From: Nonlabens ulvanivorans
Lineage (GTDB): Bacteria; Bacteroidota; Bacteroidia; Flavobacteriales; Flavobacteriaceae
Direction of reading: 5' to 3'
DNA length: 64,000 nucleotides
NCBI RefSeq assembly: GCF_000732625.1
Contig: NZ_JPJI01000004.1
Location: 38,729-102,728, forward strand
Position 1 is the first letter of the stretch. The number at the start of each line of letters is the position of its first letter. Shown one piece after another: positions 16,041 through 24,747 of the stretch. The position numbers and the translations under genes were made by a program. A model generated the notes under the pieces. The model made no database searches and was not told where the DNA came from. It worked only from the letters and a program-made list of their open reading frames with translations.

Positions 16041-17051
16041 ATGAAAATAGATTTAAGGAGTGATACAGTAACAAAACCTACTGCTGCCATGATGCAGGCT
16101 ATAATAAATGCTAATGTGGGCGATGACGTTTATAAGGAAGATCCAACAGTGAACCTGCTAGAGCAACGTATTGCAGAAATGTTTGGTATGGAAACAGCTT
16201 TATACTTTCCTACAGGTAGTATGGCAAATCAGGCAGCTATAAAGCTACATACGCAACCTGGTGAGCAATTGATATGTGATAAGTATGCTCATGTTTATAA
16301 TTATGAAGGTGGTGGTGTTTCATTTAATAGCGGTGTTTCTTGTAAATTGGTTGATGGTCATCGCGGTATGATTACCGCCCAGCAGGTAGAGGATCATATT
16401 AATCCGCCAGATTTTTATCATAGTCCTTTAACGACATTAGTATGTTTAGAAAACACTACAAATAAAGGTGGAGGCGCTTGTTATTCCCTAGATACTTTTA
16501 GAGAGATAAAAGCAGTAACAGATAAACATCAACTGGGACTACATCTAGATGGTGCACGTTTATGGAATGCACTGGTTGCCACCAATCAAGATCCTAAGTC
16601 GTATGGTGAGATCTTTGACACGATATCTGTATGCTTATCTAAAGGAATGGGAGCACCTATGGGAACTGTTTTAATAGGGGAAAATGAAATAATGAAAAAT
16701 GCCATAAGAGTACGTAAGGTTCTAGGTGGTGGAATGAGACAAGTAGGGTTTATGGCAGCGGCAGGATTACATGCATTAGATCATCATTTCCCACTATTAA
16801 AAGAAGATCATAATAGGGCAAAGCAGCTAGCGATTGCTTTATCTGAAATGAGTGCTGTTACCAAGGTGGAACCTGTAGAAACCAACATTGTTATTTTTAA
16901 TGTGAATAATGAAGATGCCTTCACAAAATACCTTGATAAGCATCAAATTATTTATAGTGATATGGGGCATGGAAAATTAAGATTAGTTACCCATTATGAT
17001 TACACTGCAGAAATGCATGAACAAATGTTGGCTGTTTTAAGAAAATTTTAA
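16041..17051 (+). CDS. Low-specificity threonine aldolase family protein
   Basis: A 336-residue PLP-dependent enzyme that splits L-threonine or allo-threonine into glycine and acetaldehyde. The N-terminus is diagnostic (MKIDLRSDTVTKPTAAM), and the Schiff-base lysine is K201 in SKGMGAPMGTVL. 'HLDGARLWNALVA' supplies the PLP-binding Asp. The frame is open upstream to 15996. The ATG at 16041 is chosen because the family always begins at this point and because the extension would translate through an intergenic copy of the iterated palindrome. It stands alone, divergent from prfB. Confidence 0.92.
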   Translation: MKIDLRSDTVTKPTAAMMQAIINANVGDDVYKEDPTVNLLEQRIAEMFGMETALYFPTGSMANQAAIKLHTQPGEQLICDKYAHVYNYEGGGVSFNSGVSCKLVDGHRGMITAQQVEDHINPPDFYHSPLTTLVCLENTTNKGGGACYSLDTFREIKAVTDKHQLGLHLDGARLWNALVATNQDPKSYGEIFDTISVCLSKGMGAPMGTVLIGENEIMKNAIRVRKVLGGGMRQVGFMAAAGLHALDHHFPLLKEDHNRAKQLAIALSEMSAVTKVEPVETNIVIFNVNNEDAFTKYLDKHQIIYSDMGHGKLRLVTHYDYTAEMHEQMLAVLRKF

Positions 17052-17213
17052 TATATTTATAGTTGTAGAGTCCTGTTTTTATGTAGTTGGTCGATGATAG
17101 TGGTCATTTTAACAAACTGTTGTCATTTAGTAGAGAAAATATTCTAGTAAAACTTCTTATTGACTGACCTTTGCAACTCAAATTAATTATTAAAACAAAT
17201 TAACACCTCAAAA

Positions 17214-18320
17214 ATGAAAAGACTAATACTTTCTTTAGTAGCTGTAGCTACTGCGACTGTAGGTTTTGCACAAGACTTACCTTCTAATCCAGAGCCAGGA
17301 AAATGTTACGTTCGTTGTACTACACCAGATGTGTATGAAAATGAAACTGTATCAATACAATCTACACCTTCTTATAAGAAGTTAAGTGTTGTACCTGCAA
17401 CTTATGAAACTGTAACTGAAAGAGTTCTTGTAAAAGAAGCTTCTAAGCAATTACGTGTTATACCTGCAACTTATAAGACTGAAACTCGTACTTATGTAAA
17501 GAAACAAGCAGGATCTACTATTACTATTTCTCCAGCTTCTTTTGGTAAGTCAACTGAAACTATTGAAATTAAGCCGGCTTATGCACAATGGGAAATGAGT
17601 TCTGTACCACCAGCAGAGTGTACTTCTTCTAACCCAGATGACTGTCGTTACTGGTGTTATAAAGGTTACCCAGCTGAGTATACTACAGTTTCTGTAACTA
17701 CTCTTGCAAATGACGCTAGCTTTAACAGAGTACCTGTAGCTGAGCAATCAGGTACTTATACTGTACGTGTAGTTGATCAACCAGCACGTGTTGAAGAAAT
17801 TGATATCCCTGCAGAATATGCTAACATCACTCGTACTATCCTTAAGTCTGATGCTGCTACTACAGAGTCTGTAGTTCCTTCAACTCAACAAACTATTACT
17901 CGTGAGAAGTTAGTTTCTAAAGGTGGTCTTACTGTATGGTCTGAGGTTGATTGTGCTCTTGTTGAAGAGAACAACCTTCAAATCAACTGGGCAACTGGAA
18001 GTTCTACATTAACTTCAGCTGATAAAGCTGAGATCGATGCAAAGTTACTTTCTGTTCTTAACAACACTCCAGGTTCTAAAGTAGAAGTTGCTTCACATAC
18101 AGATTCTAGAGGTTCTAAGACTTCTAACCAAGCTTTATCTGAAAGACGTGCACAGTCTGTTGCTAACTACTTAATCTCTAAAGGTATCAACAACTCTCGT
18201 ATCGTTGCAAATGGTTATGGTGAAAACCGTCTTAAAAACCGTTGTGCTGATGGAGTTTCTTGTACTGAGCGTGAGCACAAAGCAAACCGTCGTACTACAT
18301 TCCGTTTAATCAACAACTAA
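17214..18320 (+). CDS. OmpA-family outer-membrane protein with repeated beta segments
   Basis: A 368-residue protein with a signal peptide (1-19). Residues 20-250 contain recurring units of the type 'PATYETVTERVLVK', 'PATYKTETRTYVKK', 'PASFGKSTETIEIK', 'PAEYTTVSVTTL' and 'PAEYANITRTILK'. About six such copies suggest a beta-sandwich or solenoid. A C-terminal OmpA domain (about 255-368) carries the peptidoglycan-binding signature 'SHTDSRGSKTSNQALSERRA'. The codons are strongly biased (Arg almost always CGT, Lys and Pro uniform), which suggests very high expression. A clear terminator follows. It likely ties the outer membrane to the cell wall. Confidence 0.88.
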   Translation: MKRLILSLVAVATATVGFAQDLPSNPEPGKCYVRCTTPDVYENETVSIQSTPSYKKLSVVPATYETVTERVLVKEASKQLRVIPATYKTETRTYVKKQAGSTITISPASFGKSTETIEIKPAYAQWEMSSVPPAECTSSNPDDCRYWCYKGYPAEYTTVSVTTLANDASFNRVPVAEQSGTYTVRVVDQPARVEEIDIPAEYANITRTILKSDAATTESVVPSTQQTITREKLVSKGGLTVWSEVDCALVEENNLQINWATGSSTLTSADKAEIDAKLLSVLNNTPGSKVEVASHTDSRGSKTSNQALSERRAQSVANYLISKGINNSRIVANGYGENRLKNRCADGVSCTEREHKANRRTTFRLINN

Positions 18321-18353
18321 TCATTGATTAGTAGTCGATAGACTATCAAGTAT

Positions 18354-18389
18354 AAAAAAATCCCGTCTAGTAAACTAGACGGGATTTTT
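18354..18389. terminator. Bidirectional intrinsic terminator
   Basis: A 10-bp stem (TCCCGTCTAG, loop TAAA) is flanked by A7 on the left and T5 on the right. It serves the OmpA gene and the convergent ybaB-like gene. Confidence 0.92.
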
Positions 18390-18448
18390 GCTTTTACAAT
18401 GTTTTATAATTCCGCGGCGATGTTACATCGTTTATATTGTGATTAATA

Positions 18449-18772
18449 TTATTTAAACATGTCCATACCAGGGATATTAGGCATTCCGTCCTTTGCAACC
18501 GCTGCTACTTCATTTTCATAAATGCCTTCTGCTTTATCTAAAGCTTTATTAAGTATTAAAATCAGATAATCTTCTAACTGTTCTTTATCTTCTAATAACG
18601 CATCATCAATATGAATACTTTTAATGATACGACTTGCTGTAACGGTTACATTTAGTAAATCATCAGATGATTTTTCATCGACAAGAACGGTATCCATTCT
18701 TTTCTTTGTCTCTTCAACTTTTTGCTGGGTTTCTTTAAGTTTCCCCATCATACCCATCATATCTCCAAACAT
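18449..18772 (-). CDS. YbaB/EbfC-family nucleoid-associated protein
   Basis: A 107-residue protein beginning [23 protein letters not shown], the usual Met-rich start of YbaB/EbfC proteins, then a central '[20 protein letters not shown]' strand region. These small dimers bind DNA and influence chromosome structure and gene expression. Here the gene is alone rather than next to dnaX or recR as in many bacteria. Divergent oligopeptidase gene upstream. Confidence 0.88.
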   Translation of the reverse strand: MFGDMMGMMGKLKETQQKVEETKKRMDTVLVDEKSSDDLLNVTVTASRIIKSIHIDDALLEDKEQLEDYLILILNKALDKAEGIYENEVAAVAKDGMPNIPGMDMFK

Positions 18773-18876
18773 AATTTATAAGTTTTAATTGTTTGCAACA
18801 AAATTATAACATCCGTTAAACCTCACCTAAATAAGAGGTCTGTTTTATATATTGCAACGTTTTTTAATAAGCACGA

Positions 18877-20934
18877 ATGAAAGAGCATCAAGCACCGATT
18901 GCAAAAAAAATACCTCACGTACACGAGGCTCATGGACATCAACGAATCGATAATTACCACTGGATGACACAACGAGATGCTCCAGAAGTAATTAATTATC
19001 TTAATCAAGAGAACGATTATTATGAAAAGATGACAGCTCATACTAAACAGTTGAAGGTTGATCTATTTGAAGAAATTAAAAGTCGCATTAATGAGGATGA
19101 TGAATCAGTTCCTTATTTCTGGAATGGTTACTGGTATTACACTAAAATGAAAAAAGGAGAAAGTTATCCTTTTTACTATCGTAAAAAAGAATCTCTTTCT
19201 AATAAAGAAGAGCTGCTTTTTAATGTAAACGAGATGGCAATCGGTCATGAGTTTTTTCAATTAACTGGTATGAGTGTATCGCCAGATAATACAATGGTTT
19301 CTTATGGTGTAGATACTGTAGGAAGACGTCAATACACCATTTATATTAAAGACCTGCAAACTCATAAAGTTATGCCTCAGGCATTAGAGTTAACTACCGG
19401 TGGTGCTGTTTGGGATGCAAATAATAACACACTATTTTTTGTTAGAAAAGATGAACAAACTCTAAGAGCAAATCAGATTTTTAAATATAAATTGGGTGCT
19501 CATCCAGATACAGCCACTATTGTCTATCAAGAGGATGATGAGATTTACAATTGTTATGTATATAAATCAAAGTCTAGAGAATACATCATGATTAAATCAT
19601 CATCAACATTAACTGATGAAGTAAGATTTATAAAAGCAAATCAACCTGATAGTGAATTTAAAGTAGTACAACCTCGTACAGACCAAATTGAATATAGTGT
19701 ACTACATTACGGTGATCATTTTTATATAATGACTAATAAAGATGATGCGACCAACTTTAAAATAATGAAGACTGAGGTTACTAAACCTGAAATGGAGAAT
19801 TGGGTAGATGTAATTCCTCATCAGTCAGATGTACTTCTAGAAGATTTTGAAATTTTTAAAAAATACCTTGTAATATCTGATCGTTTTAATGGTCTCAATA
19901 GAATCCGTATTAAATCGTGGGATGATACCGTAGATTACTTTCTGCCTTTTGATAATGAAACTTATACCGCATTCACTGGAGGTAATTATGATTTTGATAC
20001 TGTAAAATTAAGATATCAATATAATTCATTAACCACGCCACCTTCTGTTATTGAATTTGACATGGATAGTAGGGAAGAAGAAGTACTTAAAATTCAAAAG
20101 GTACAAGACCCTAAGTTTACACCTGATGATTACACATCAGAACGAGTTTGGGCAACGGCCGCCGATGGTGTTAAAGTTCCAATAAGCCTTGTCTATAAAA
20201 AAAGTCTAAAGAGGAGTTCTGGTAACCCTTTACTATTATATGGTTATGGTAGTTATGGATCGACAATAGATCCTTACTTTTCAATCTCTAGATTAAGTTT
20301 ATTAGATCGTGGTTTTATATATGCTATTGCACACATACGTGGAAGTGAGTATTTAGGTAGGCCATGGTATGAAGACGGTAAAATGTTTGCAAAACGCAAT
20401 ACTTTTACTGATTTTATTGCGTGTAGTGAACACCTTATTAATAACAACTTCACATCGCCATCACATTTATACGCAAGTGGTGGTTCTGCTGGTGGTTTAT
20501 TAATGGGTGCCATTATGAATATGGCTCCACAATTATATAACGGTATTCTAAGCGCTGTTCCATTTGTAGATGTGGTCACAACGATGCTCGATGACTCCAT
20601 TCCATTAACTACTGGAGAATATGATGAATGGGGAAATCCCAACCATAAAGATAGCTATGAATACATGTTGAGTTACTCACCATATGATCAAGTGGCTAAA
20701 CATGATTACCCTAACGTACTTATCACAACCGGTTATCACGATTCACAAGTTCAGTATTGGGAACCTGCAAAATGGGTTGCAAGGTTAAGAGAACTTAAAA
20801 CAGATAACAATTTATTGTTATTTAAAACAGACATGACTAGCGGTCATAGCGGTGCTTCTGGAAGATATGATGCTTTAAAAGAGGTGGCGATAGACTATGC
20901 ATTTTTGCTAGATTTAGAACAAATAGAAAGCTAG
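18877..20934 (+). CDS. S9A-family oligopeptidase B (protease II-like)
   Basis: A 685-residue serine peptidase, almost the length of E. coli PtrB (686). It cuts short peptides, probably after basic residues. A seven-blade propeller domain occupies about residues 70-400 and the alpha/beta hydrolase domain the rest. The catalytic triad is visible: S537 in GGSAGG, D622 in YHDSQV and H657 in SGHSGASGR. No signal peptide is present, so it should be cytoplasmic. It is a single gene with its own upstream gap. Confidence 0.9.
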   Translation: MKEHQAPIAKKIPHVHEAHGHQRIDNYHWMTQRDAPEVINYLNQENDYYEKMTAHTKQLKVDLFEEIKSRINEDDESVPYFWNGYWYYTKMKKGESYPFYYRKKESLSNKEELLFNVNEMAIGHEFFQLTGMSVSPDNTMVSYGVDTVGRRQYTIYIKDLQTHKVMPQALELTTGGAVWDANNNTLFFVRKDEQTLRANQIFKYKLGAHPDTATIVYQEDDEIYNCYVYKSKSREYIMIKSSSTLTDEVRFIKANQPDSEFKVVQPRTDQIEYSVLHYGDHFYIMTNKDDATNFKIMKTEVTKPEMENWVDVIPHQSDVLLEDFEIFKKYLVISDRFNGLNRIRIKSWDDTVDYFLPFDNETYTAFTGGNYDFDTVKLRYQYNSLTTPPSVIEFDMDSREEEVLKIQKVQDPKFTPDDYTSERVWATAADGVKVPISLVYKKSLKRSSGNPLLLYGYGSYGSTIDPYFSISRLSLLDRGFIYAIAHIRGSEYLGRPWYEDGKMFAKRNTFTDFIACSEHLINNNFTSPSHLYASGGSAGGLLMGAIMNMAPQLYNGILSAVPFVDVVTTMLDDSIPLTTGEYDEWGNPNHKDSYEYMLSYSPYDQVAKHDYPNVLITTGYHDSQVQYWEPAKWVARLRELKTDNNLLLFKTDMTSGHSGASGRYDALKEVAIDYAFLLDLEQIES

Positions 20935-20946
20935 CAAAATTTTATG

Positions 20947-20954
20947 TAAATTTG
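20947..20954 (+). promoter_or_regulatory. Candidate -7 box (TAAATTTG)
   Basis: Exact TAnnTTTG match 47 bp before the cysteine-synthase-like gene. Confidence 0.4.
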
Positions 20955-21001
20955 CCAAGTTTTTGGAATGTTCTGAACGTTCAAAAAATTAAACCCTATT
21001 T

Positions 21002-22042
21002 ATGAATAAAGACATAAAAGCTTACGATAGTGTGCTAGATCTTATAGGTGATACTCCACTTATTAAACTATCAACTACAACAGCTCATTATACTGGAGAA
21101 TTTTTTGCAAAAGTAGAAGCATTCAATCCAGGTCACTCCTCAAAGGATCGAATAGCTCTTCATATCATTGAAGAAGCAGAACGTAAAGGAATATTAAAAC
21201 CAGGCGATACTATAATTGAAACTACCTCTGGTAATACAGGTTTTAGTATAGCCATGGTAAGTCGCATTAAAGGATATGATTGTATTCTTGCTGTAAGTTC
21301 TAAATCAAGTGCAGATAAAATTGACATGCTCAAATCAATGGGAGCAAAAGTTTATGTATGTCCTGCACATGTTAGTGCTGATGATCCTCGCAGTTATTAC
21401 GAGGTCGCTAAGCGTCTACATGAAGAGATTAAAAATAGCATATACATCAATCAATATTTCAATGAACTTAATATAGAAGCTCATTATAGAAGTACAGGTC
21501 CTGAAATTTGGGAACAAACTGGCGGACAGATTACGCACCTAGTAGCCTGTAGTGGTACTGGTGGTACGATATCTGGTACCGCACGTTTTCTTAAAGAGCA
21601 AAACCCTGATATCGAGATTTTAGGAGTTGATGCTTATGGTAGTGTTCTTAAAAAATACCACGAAACTAAAGAATTTGACTCAGAAGAGATTTATCCATAT
21701 CGTATTGAAGGTCTAGGTAAAAATTTAATTCCTACCGCAACAGATTTTGACAACATCGATTACTTTGTAAAAGTTAAAGATGAAGATGCAGCACATATGG
21801 CTCGTAAAATATCTCAAACCGAAGGCCTTTTTGTTGGGTATACTAGTGGTGCAGCAATGCAGGCAGTAAAACTTCTCAATGACGAAGGGCGATTTGATGA
21901 GAACTCTAAAGTAGTCATCATTTTTCCTGATCATGGCTCACGTTATATGAGTAAAATTTATAATGATCAGTGGATGCAGGATCAAGGCTTTTTTGACTCT
22001 AAATCGACGGCTACAGAGCAGCATATAGAGTACATTAAGTAA
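21002..22042 (+). CDS. PLP-dependent cysteine synthase/cystathionine beta-synthase family enzyme
   Basis: A 346-residue fold-type II PLP enzyme. The Schiff-base lysine is K48 (HSSKDR), followed by the substrate loop TSGNTG and the phosphate-binding [10 protein letters not shown]. Members of this family use O-acetylserine, O-phosphoserine or homocysteine, and related enzymes make cysteate from phosphoserine and sulfite. The gene is followed by a terminator and then by an alpha-oxoamine synthase gene. Because cysteate plus an acyl donor is the first step of sulfonolipid synthesis in Flavobacterium, a cysteate-synthase role is possible. Plain cysteine synthesis cannot be excluded. The family call is firm; the substrate is inference. 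Confidence 0.85.
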   Translation: MNKDIKAYDSVLDLIGDTPLIKLSTTTAHYTGEFFAKVEAFNPGHSSKDRIALHIIEEAERKGILKPGDTIIETTSGNTGFSIAMVSRIKGYDCILAVSSKSSADKIDMLKSMGAKVYVCPAHVSADDPRSYYEVAKRLHEEIKNSIYINQYFNELNIEAHYRSTGPEIWEQTGGQITHLVACSGTGGTISGTARFLKEQNPDIEILGVDAYGSVLKKYHETKEFDSEEIYPYRIEGLGKNLIPTATDFDNIDYFVKVKDEDAAHMARKISQTEGLFVGYTSGAAMQAVKLLNDEGRFDENSKVVIIFPDHGSRYMSKIYNDQWMQDQGFFDSKSTATEQHIEYIK

Positions 22043-22067
22043 TCTTAATATTTTTTTCACATAACAT

Positions 22068-22104
22068 AAGCCACTGTCTTTTAATAAGATAGTGGCTTTT
22101 TTTT
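22068..22104 (+). terminator. Intrinsic terminator
   Basis: A 13-bp stem (AAGCCACTGTCTT, one G-U pair), loop TTAAT, then a T-run, after the cysteine-synthase-like gene. Confidence 0.9.
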
Positions 22105-22106
22105 AT

Positions 22107-22120
22107 GCTTCGCGAAAGCG
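22107..22120. repeat. Iterated palindrome, degenerate copy
   Basis: GCTTCGCGAAAGCG, a shortened form of the consensus directly after a terminator. It fills what would otherwise be a 9.9-kb gap between copies. Confidence 0.75.
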
Positions 22121-22221
22121 TAAAAACTAACACATGTTAACTATCTATTTATCAACAGTTTATTGTTATAAACTTATTTCCTATGCATGCATAATGAATG
22201 GTCAATTTGCGTTTAGAATTG

Positions 22222-22229
22222 TATCTTTG
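22222..22229 (+). promoter_or_regulatory. Candidate -7 box (TATCTTTG)
   Basis: Exact TAnnTTTG match 18 bp before the alpha-oxoamine synthase start. Confidence 0.5.
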
Positions 22230-22247
22230 CATGTTTAAAATATTCTT

Positions 22248-23504
22248 ATGAAGGATTTATTTGATAAAATATACAAGGATAAAGGACCATTGGGTAAATG
22301 GGCTTCTGTGGCCGAAGGTTATTTTGTGTTTCCAAAGCTAGAAGGTCCGATTGCAAATCGTATGCAGTTTAAAGGTAGAGAAGTAATTACCTGGAGTGTG
22401 AACGATTACCTAGGGTTAGCAAATCATCCTGAAGTACGTAAAGTAGATGCAGAGGCTGGTGCTCAATTTGGTAGTGCTTATCCTATGGGTGCTCGTATGA
22501 TGAGTGGTCATACAGATTTACATGAACAATTACAAAATGAGCTAGCTGCATTTGTACAAAAAGAAGCAGCTTATTTATTGAACTTTGGTTACCAAGGTAT
22601 GGTGTCTACGGTAGATGCATTAGTGTCTAAAGATGATGTTATTGTATATGATGTGGATGCACATGCTTGTATCATAGATGGTGTTAGATTACACCATGGT
22701 AAGCGTTTTACCTATAAGCACAATGATATTGAAAGTATAGAAAAGAATTTACAACGTGCTACTAAAATTGCAGAACAAACTGGTGGTGGAATTCTTGTGA
22801 TTTCTGAAGGTGTATTCGGTATGCGAGGTGAGCAAGGTCGCTTAAAAGAAATTGTTGCCCTTAAGAAAAAGTATAATTTCCGTTTATTTGTTGACGATGC
22901 ACATGGTTTTGGTACCTTAGGTAAAACTGGTGCTGGAGCAGGAGAAGAGCAAGGAGTACAAGATGAAATTGATGTTTATTTTGCAACTTTTGCAAAGTCT
23001 CTAGCGAGTACAGGTGCTTTTATAGCAGCAGATAAAGAGATTATTGATTACTTAAAGTATAATTTAAGATCTCAGATGTTTGCAAAATCATTACAATCAC
23101 AATTGGTTGTAGGTGCTTTAAAGCGTTTAGATATGTTACGTACCATGCCAGAACTTAAAGAAAAGTTATGGGTAAATGTTAACGCACTACAAAACGGATT
23201 AAAAGAAAGAGGTTTTGACATAGGGACAACACAATCTTGTGTGACTCCAGTTTATCTTAAAGGTAGTATTCCAGAGGCTATGGCACTGGTTAAGGATTTA
23301 AGGGAAAACTTTGGTGTTTTCTGTTCCATAGTGGTGTATCCTGTAATACCTAAAGGATTGATCTTATTAAGACTGATACCTACGGCATCGCATACGTTAG
23401 AAGATGTTAATGAAACACTAGATGCATTCTCTGCTATACGTGATCGATTAGAAGGTGGTATTTATAAAAGGTTAAGTGCTTCAGTAGCTGCTGCATTTGA
23501 ATAA
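22248..23504 (+). CDS. Alpha-oxoamine synthase family acyltransferase (cysteate/serine acyltransferase or related)
   Basis: A 418-residue PLP enzyme that condenses an amino acid with an acyl thioester and releases CO2. The lysine K250 (TFAKSLAS), D217/H219 (DDAHGFGTLG) and the Gly-rich 'PMGARMMSGHTDLHEQLQ' are typical of this family. The family includes serine palmitoyltransferase, KBL, BioF, and the cysteate acyltransferase needed for capnine (sulfonolipid) in Flavobacterium johnsoniae. No biotin or threonine-catabolism genes are adjacent, which argues against BioF and KBL. A long N-terminal extension ('KGPLGKWASVAEGYFVFPKLEG') fits lipid-type members. It lies 200 bp after a cysteine-synthase-like gene. 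The exact reaction is inference. Confidence 0.8.
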   Translation: MKDLFDKIYKDKGPLGKWASVAEGYFVFPKLEGPIANRMQFKGREVITWSVNDYLGLANHPEVRKVDAEAGAQFGSAYPMGARMMSGHTDLHEQLQNELAAFVQKEAAYLLNFGYQGMVSTVDALVSKDDVIVYDVDAHACIIDGVRLHHGKRFTYKHNDIESIEKNLQRATKIAEQTGGGILVISEGVFGMRGEQGRLKEIVALKKKYNFRLFVDDAHGFGTLGKTGAGAGEEQGVQDEIDVYFATFAKSLASTGAFIAADKEIIDYLKYNLRSQMFAKSLQSQLVVGALKRLDMLRTMPELKEKLWVNVNALQNGLKERGFDIGTTQSCVTPVYLKGSIPEAMALVKDLRENFGVFCSIVVYPVIPKGLILLRLIPTASHTLEDVNETLDAFSAIRDRLEGGIYKRLSASVAAAFE

Positions 23505-23517
23505 ATAGATAATTTTA

Positions 23518-23533
23518 CGCTTGTGCGAAAAAA
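23518..23533. repeat. Possible decayed copy of the iterated palindrome
   Basis: CGCTTGTGCGAAAAAA keeps only part of the consensus, between the alpha-oxoamine synthase gene and its terminator. Weak. Confidence 0.3.
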
Positions 23534-23540
23534 TATTATA

Positions 23541-23571
23541 AAAAAAGCTCTAGGAAACTAGAGCTTTTTTT
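23541..23571. terminator. Bidirectional intrinsic terminator
   Basis: Stem GCTCTAG, loop GAAA, complement, bounded by A6 and T7. Confidence 0.9.
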
Positions 23572-23678
23572 GTTGTTTAAAATGACATTACTTTGATATA
23601 CATTTTTAATTCATGAATATCAGAAAGGTTAATAAATAATCTTAAACTGCAAAAATTTTTAAGATGTGATTCAACTTA

Positions 23679-24257
23679 CTACTCTTTAAACAATACAGCC
23701 TTTTGCATTACAGAAAGAGGATAGTTTTTTACAATGGCACTTTCTTCATTACCTGTCATAGACGTATCTTGAACACGAGCCATGGTAATCATAAATTCCA
23801 TATAATCATCGTGAAATACTTCTGTACAGTTTAATAGGTTGCCCATTACCTCATAGGTGCTGAACAAAGTTTGATCTGCATATGCCGTTTCTAATACAAT
23901 TCCATTATTCTCATCAACTAGGTATAGATTAGGATTATGTGTCTTTTTTAAATTATAAGCTCTTTCAGATCGCTCTTCACCATAGAAGATTTTATATTGA
24001 TAGTTCAAACTGTCAGTCGTTTCTAATAAGTGAAACTCCATAGGTATGGATTCCTTACCTCTACTAGTGGTAATGTTGAGTTTACCTTTATAAGCACCTA
24101 GAAAATCTTGCGGAAATATTTTGTCGGTAGATAGTATGTTCTTATTGGCGGTTAATTGCGATTCTACATTATCGTTATAGACAGTGGTGCTAGTCTCTTG
24201 CGCTTCTTTACAGCCAACGCTAGAAATTAAAAGTAGTAAAAGGAGTAGTTGTTTCAT
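23679..24257 (-). CDS. Lipoprotein of unknown function
   Basis: A 192-residue protein whose signal peptide ends in a lipobox (LLLISSVGC, Cys 16), so it should be anchored in the outer or inner membrane. The mature part has a beta-rich stretch with 'GAYKGKLNITTSRGKESIPMEFHLLETTD', which looks like a small lipocalin-like or YceI-like strand pattern, but no family is recognised with confidence. Its upstream region is the 490-bp non-coding interval with two stem-loop elements. Confidence 0.65.
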   Translation of the reverse strand: MKQLLLLLLLISSVGCKEAQETSTTVYNDNVESQLTANKNILSTDKIFPQDFLGAYKGKLNITTSRGKESIPMEFHLLETTDSLNYQYKIFYGEERSERAYNLKKTHNPNLYLVDENNGIVLETAYADQTLFSTYEVMGNLLNCTEVFHDDYMEFMITMARVQDTSMTGNEESAIVKNYPLSVMQKAVLFKE

Positions 24258-24279
24258 GCCATAAAAATAGGTATAAATG

Positions 24280-24398
24280 AGGAAATCCCGAGTTGTCGCA
24301 ATGACTTCTCAGGATTTCCTACTAACCAACCAAAAAACTTTATGAATGTAAATTACTCTAATAATTACCTTCATCTATTATATGACAAATTGCGTGCC
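24280..24398. ncRNA. Structured repeat element, unit 1 (possible small RNA or leader)
   Basis: A 41-nt hairpin (24280-24320; arms AGGAAATCC-GAG and CTC-GGATTTCCT) is followed at once by ACTAACCAACCAAAAAAC, then TTTATGAA, then about 40 nt later CAAATTGCGTGCCA. The same order of blocks recurs in unit 2. The hairpin arms differ in sequence between units but both pair fully, which suggests that structure is what is conserved. It contains a 26-codon ORF from the shared ATG (24342-24422), whose peptide is not conserved in unit 2. Confidence 0.55.
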
Positions 24399-24449
24399 AA
24401 ACTATTATGCATGCATAGTTAATTTATAAACTGACAAGTCTATAAAAGA

Positions 24450-24565
24450 AGAATTCTCAAGAGCATAATGCACCTTGAGAATTCTCACTAACCAACCAAA
24501 AACTTTATGAAAGAAACTACTCTTACATTTTCTCTTTCAATTATAACAATTCAATTTGTGTGCCA
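24450..24565. ncRNA. Structured repeat element, unit 2 (possible small RNA or leader)
   Basis: A hairpin (24450-24485; 12-bp arms AGAATTCTCAAG and CTTGAGAATTCT) is followed by ACTAACCAACCAAAAAC, TTTATGAA and CAATTTGTGTGCCA at nearly the same spacing as in unit 1. The unit length is 116 nt against 119. The short ORF from the shared ATG (22 codons, 24507-24575) encodes a different peptide from unit 1, so a coding role is unlikely. The direction of transcription is not settled. Confidence 0.55.
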
Positions 24566-24747
24566 TAAATGGTAAAACTGAATTTACATTTTATAATATG
24601 TTAGTCTATGACGAGAGCGGTACCTTACAGTATATATAAGAATTTGAGTAGGTGAGATAAATTACATAATAAACTATTATCCATTACATCATCTTGCTAA
24701 AACTTGATATTAGATGTTGGATATCTGATAATGTATAATAATAAAAA

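Larger units (their letters stand above)
24258..24747. other. 490-bp gene-free interval
   Basis: Lies between the lipoprotein start and the corA stop. Apart from the two stem-loop units it is AT-rich and holds no ORF of convincing length. Confidence 0.8.

Noticed and set aside
24342..24575. Two short peptides (26 and 22 codons) in the repeated stem-loop units
   Set aside because: Share the ATG but not the peptide sequence, so the conserved feature is not a protein.
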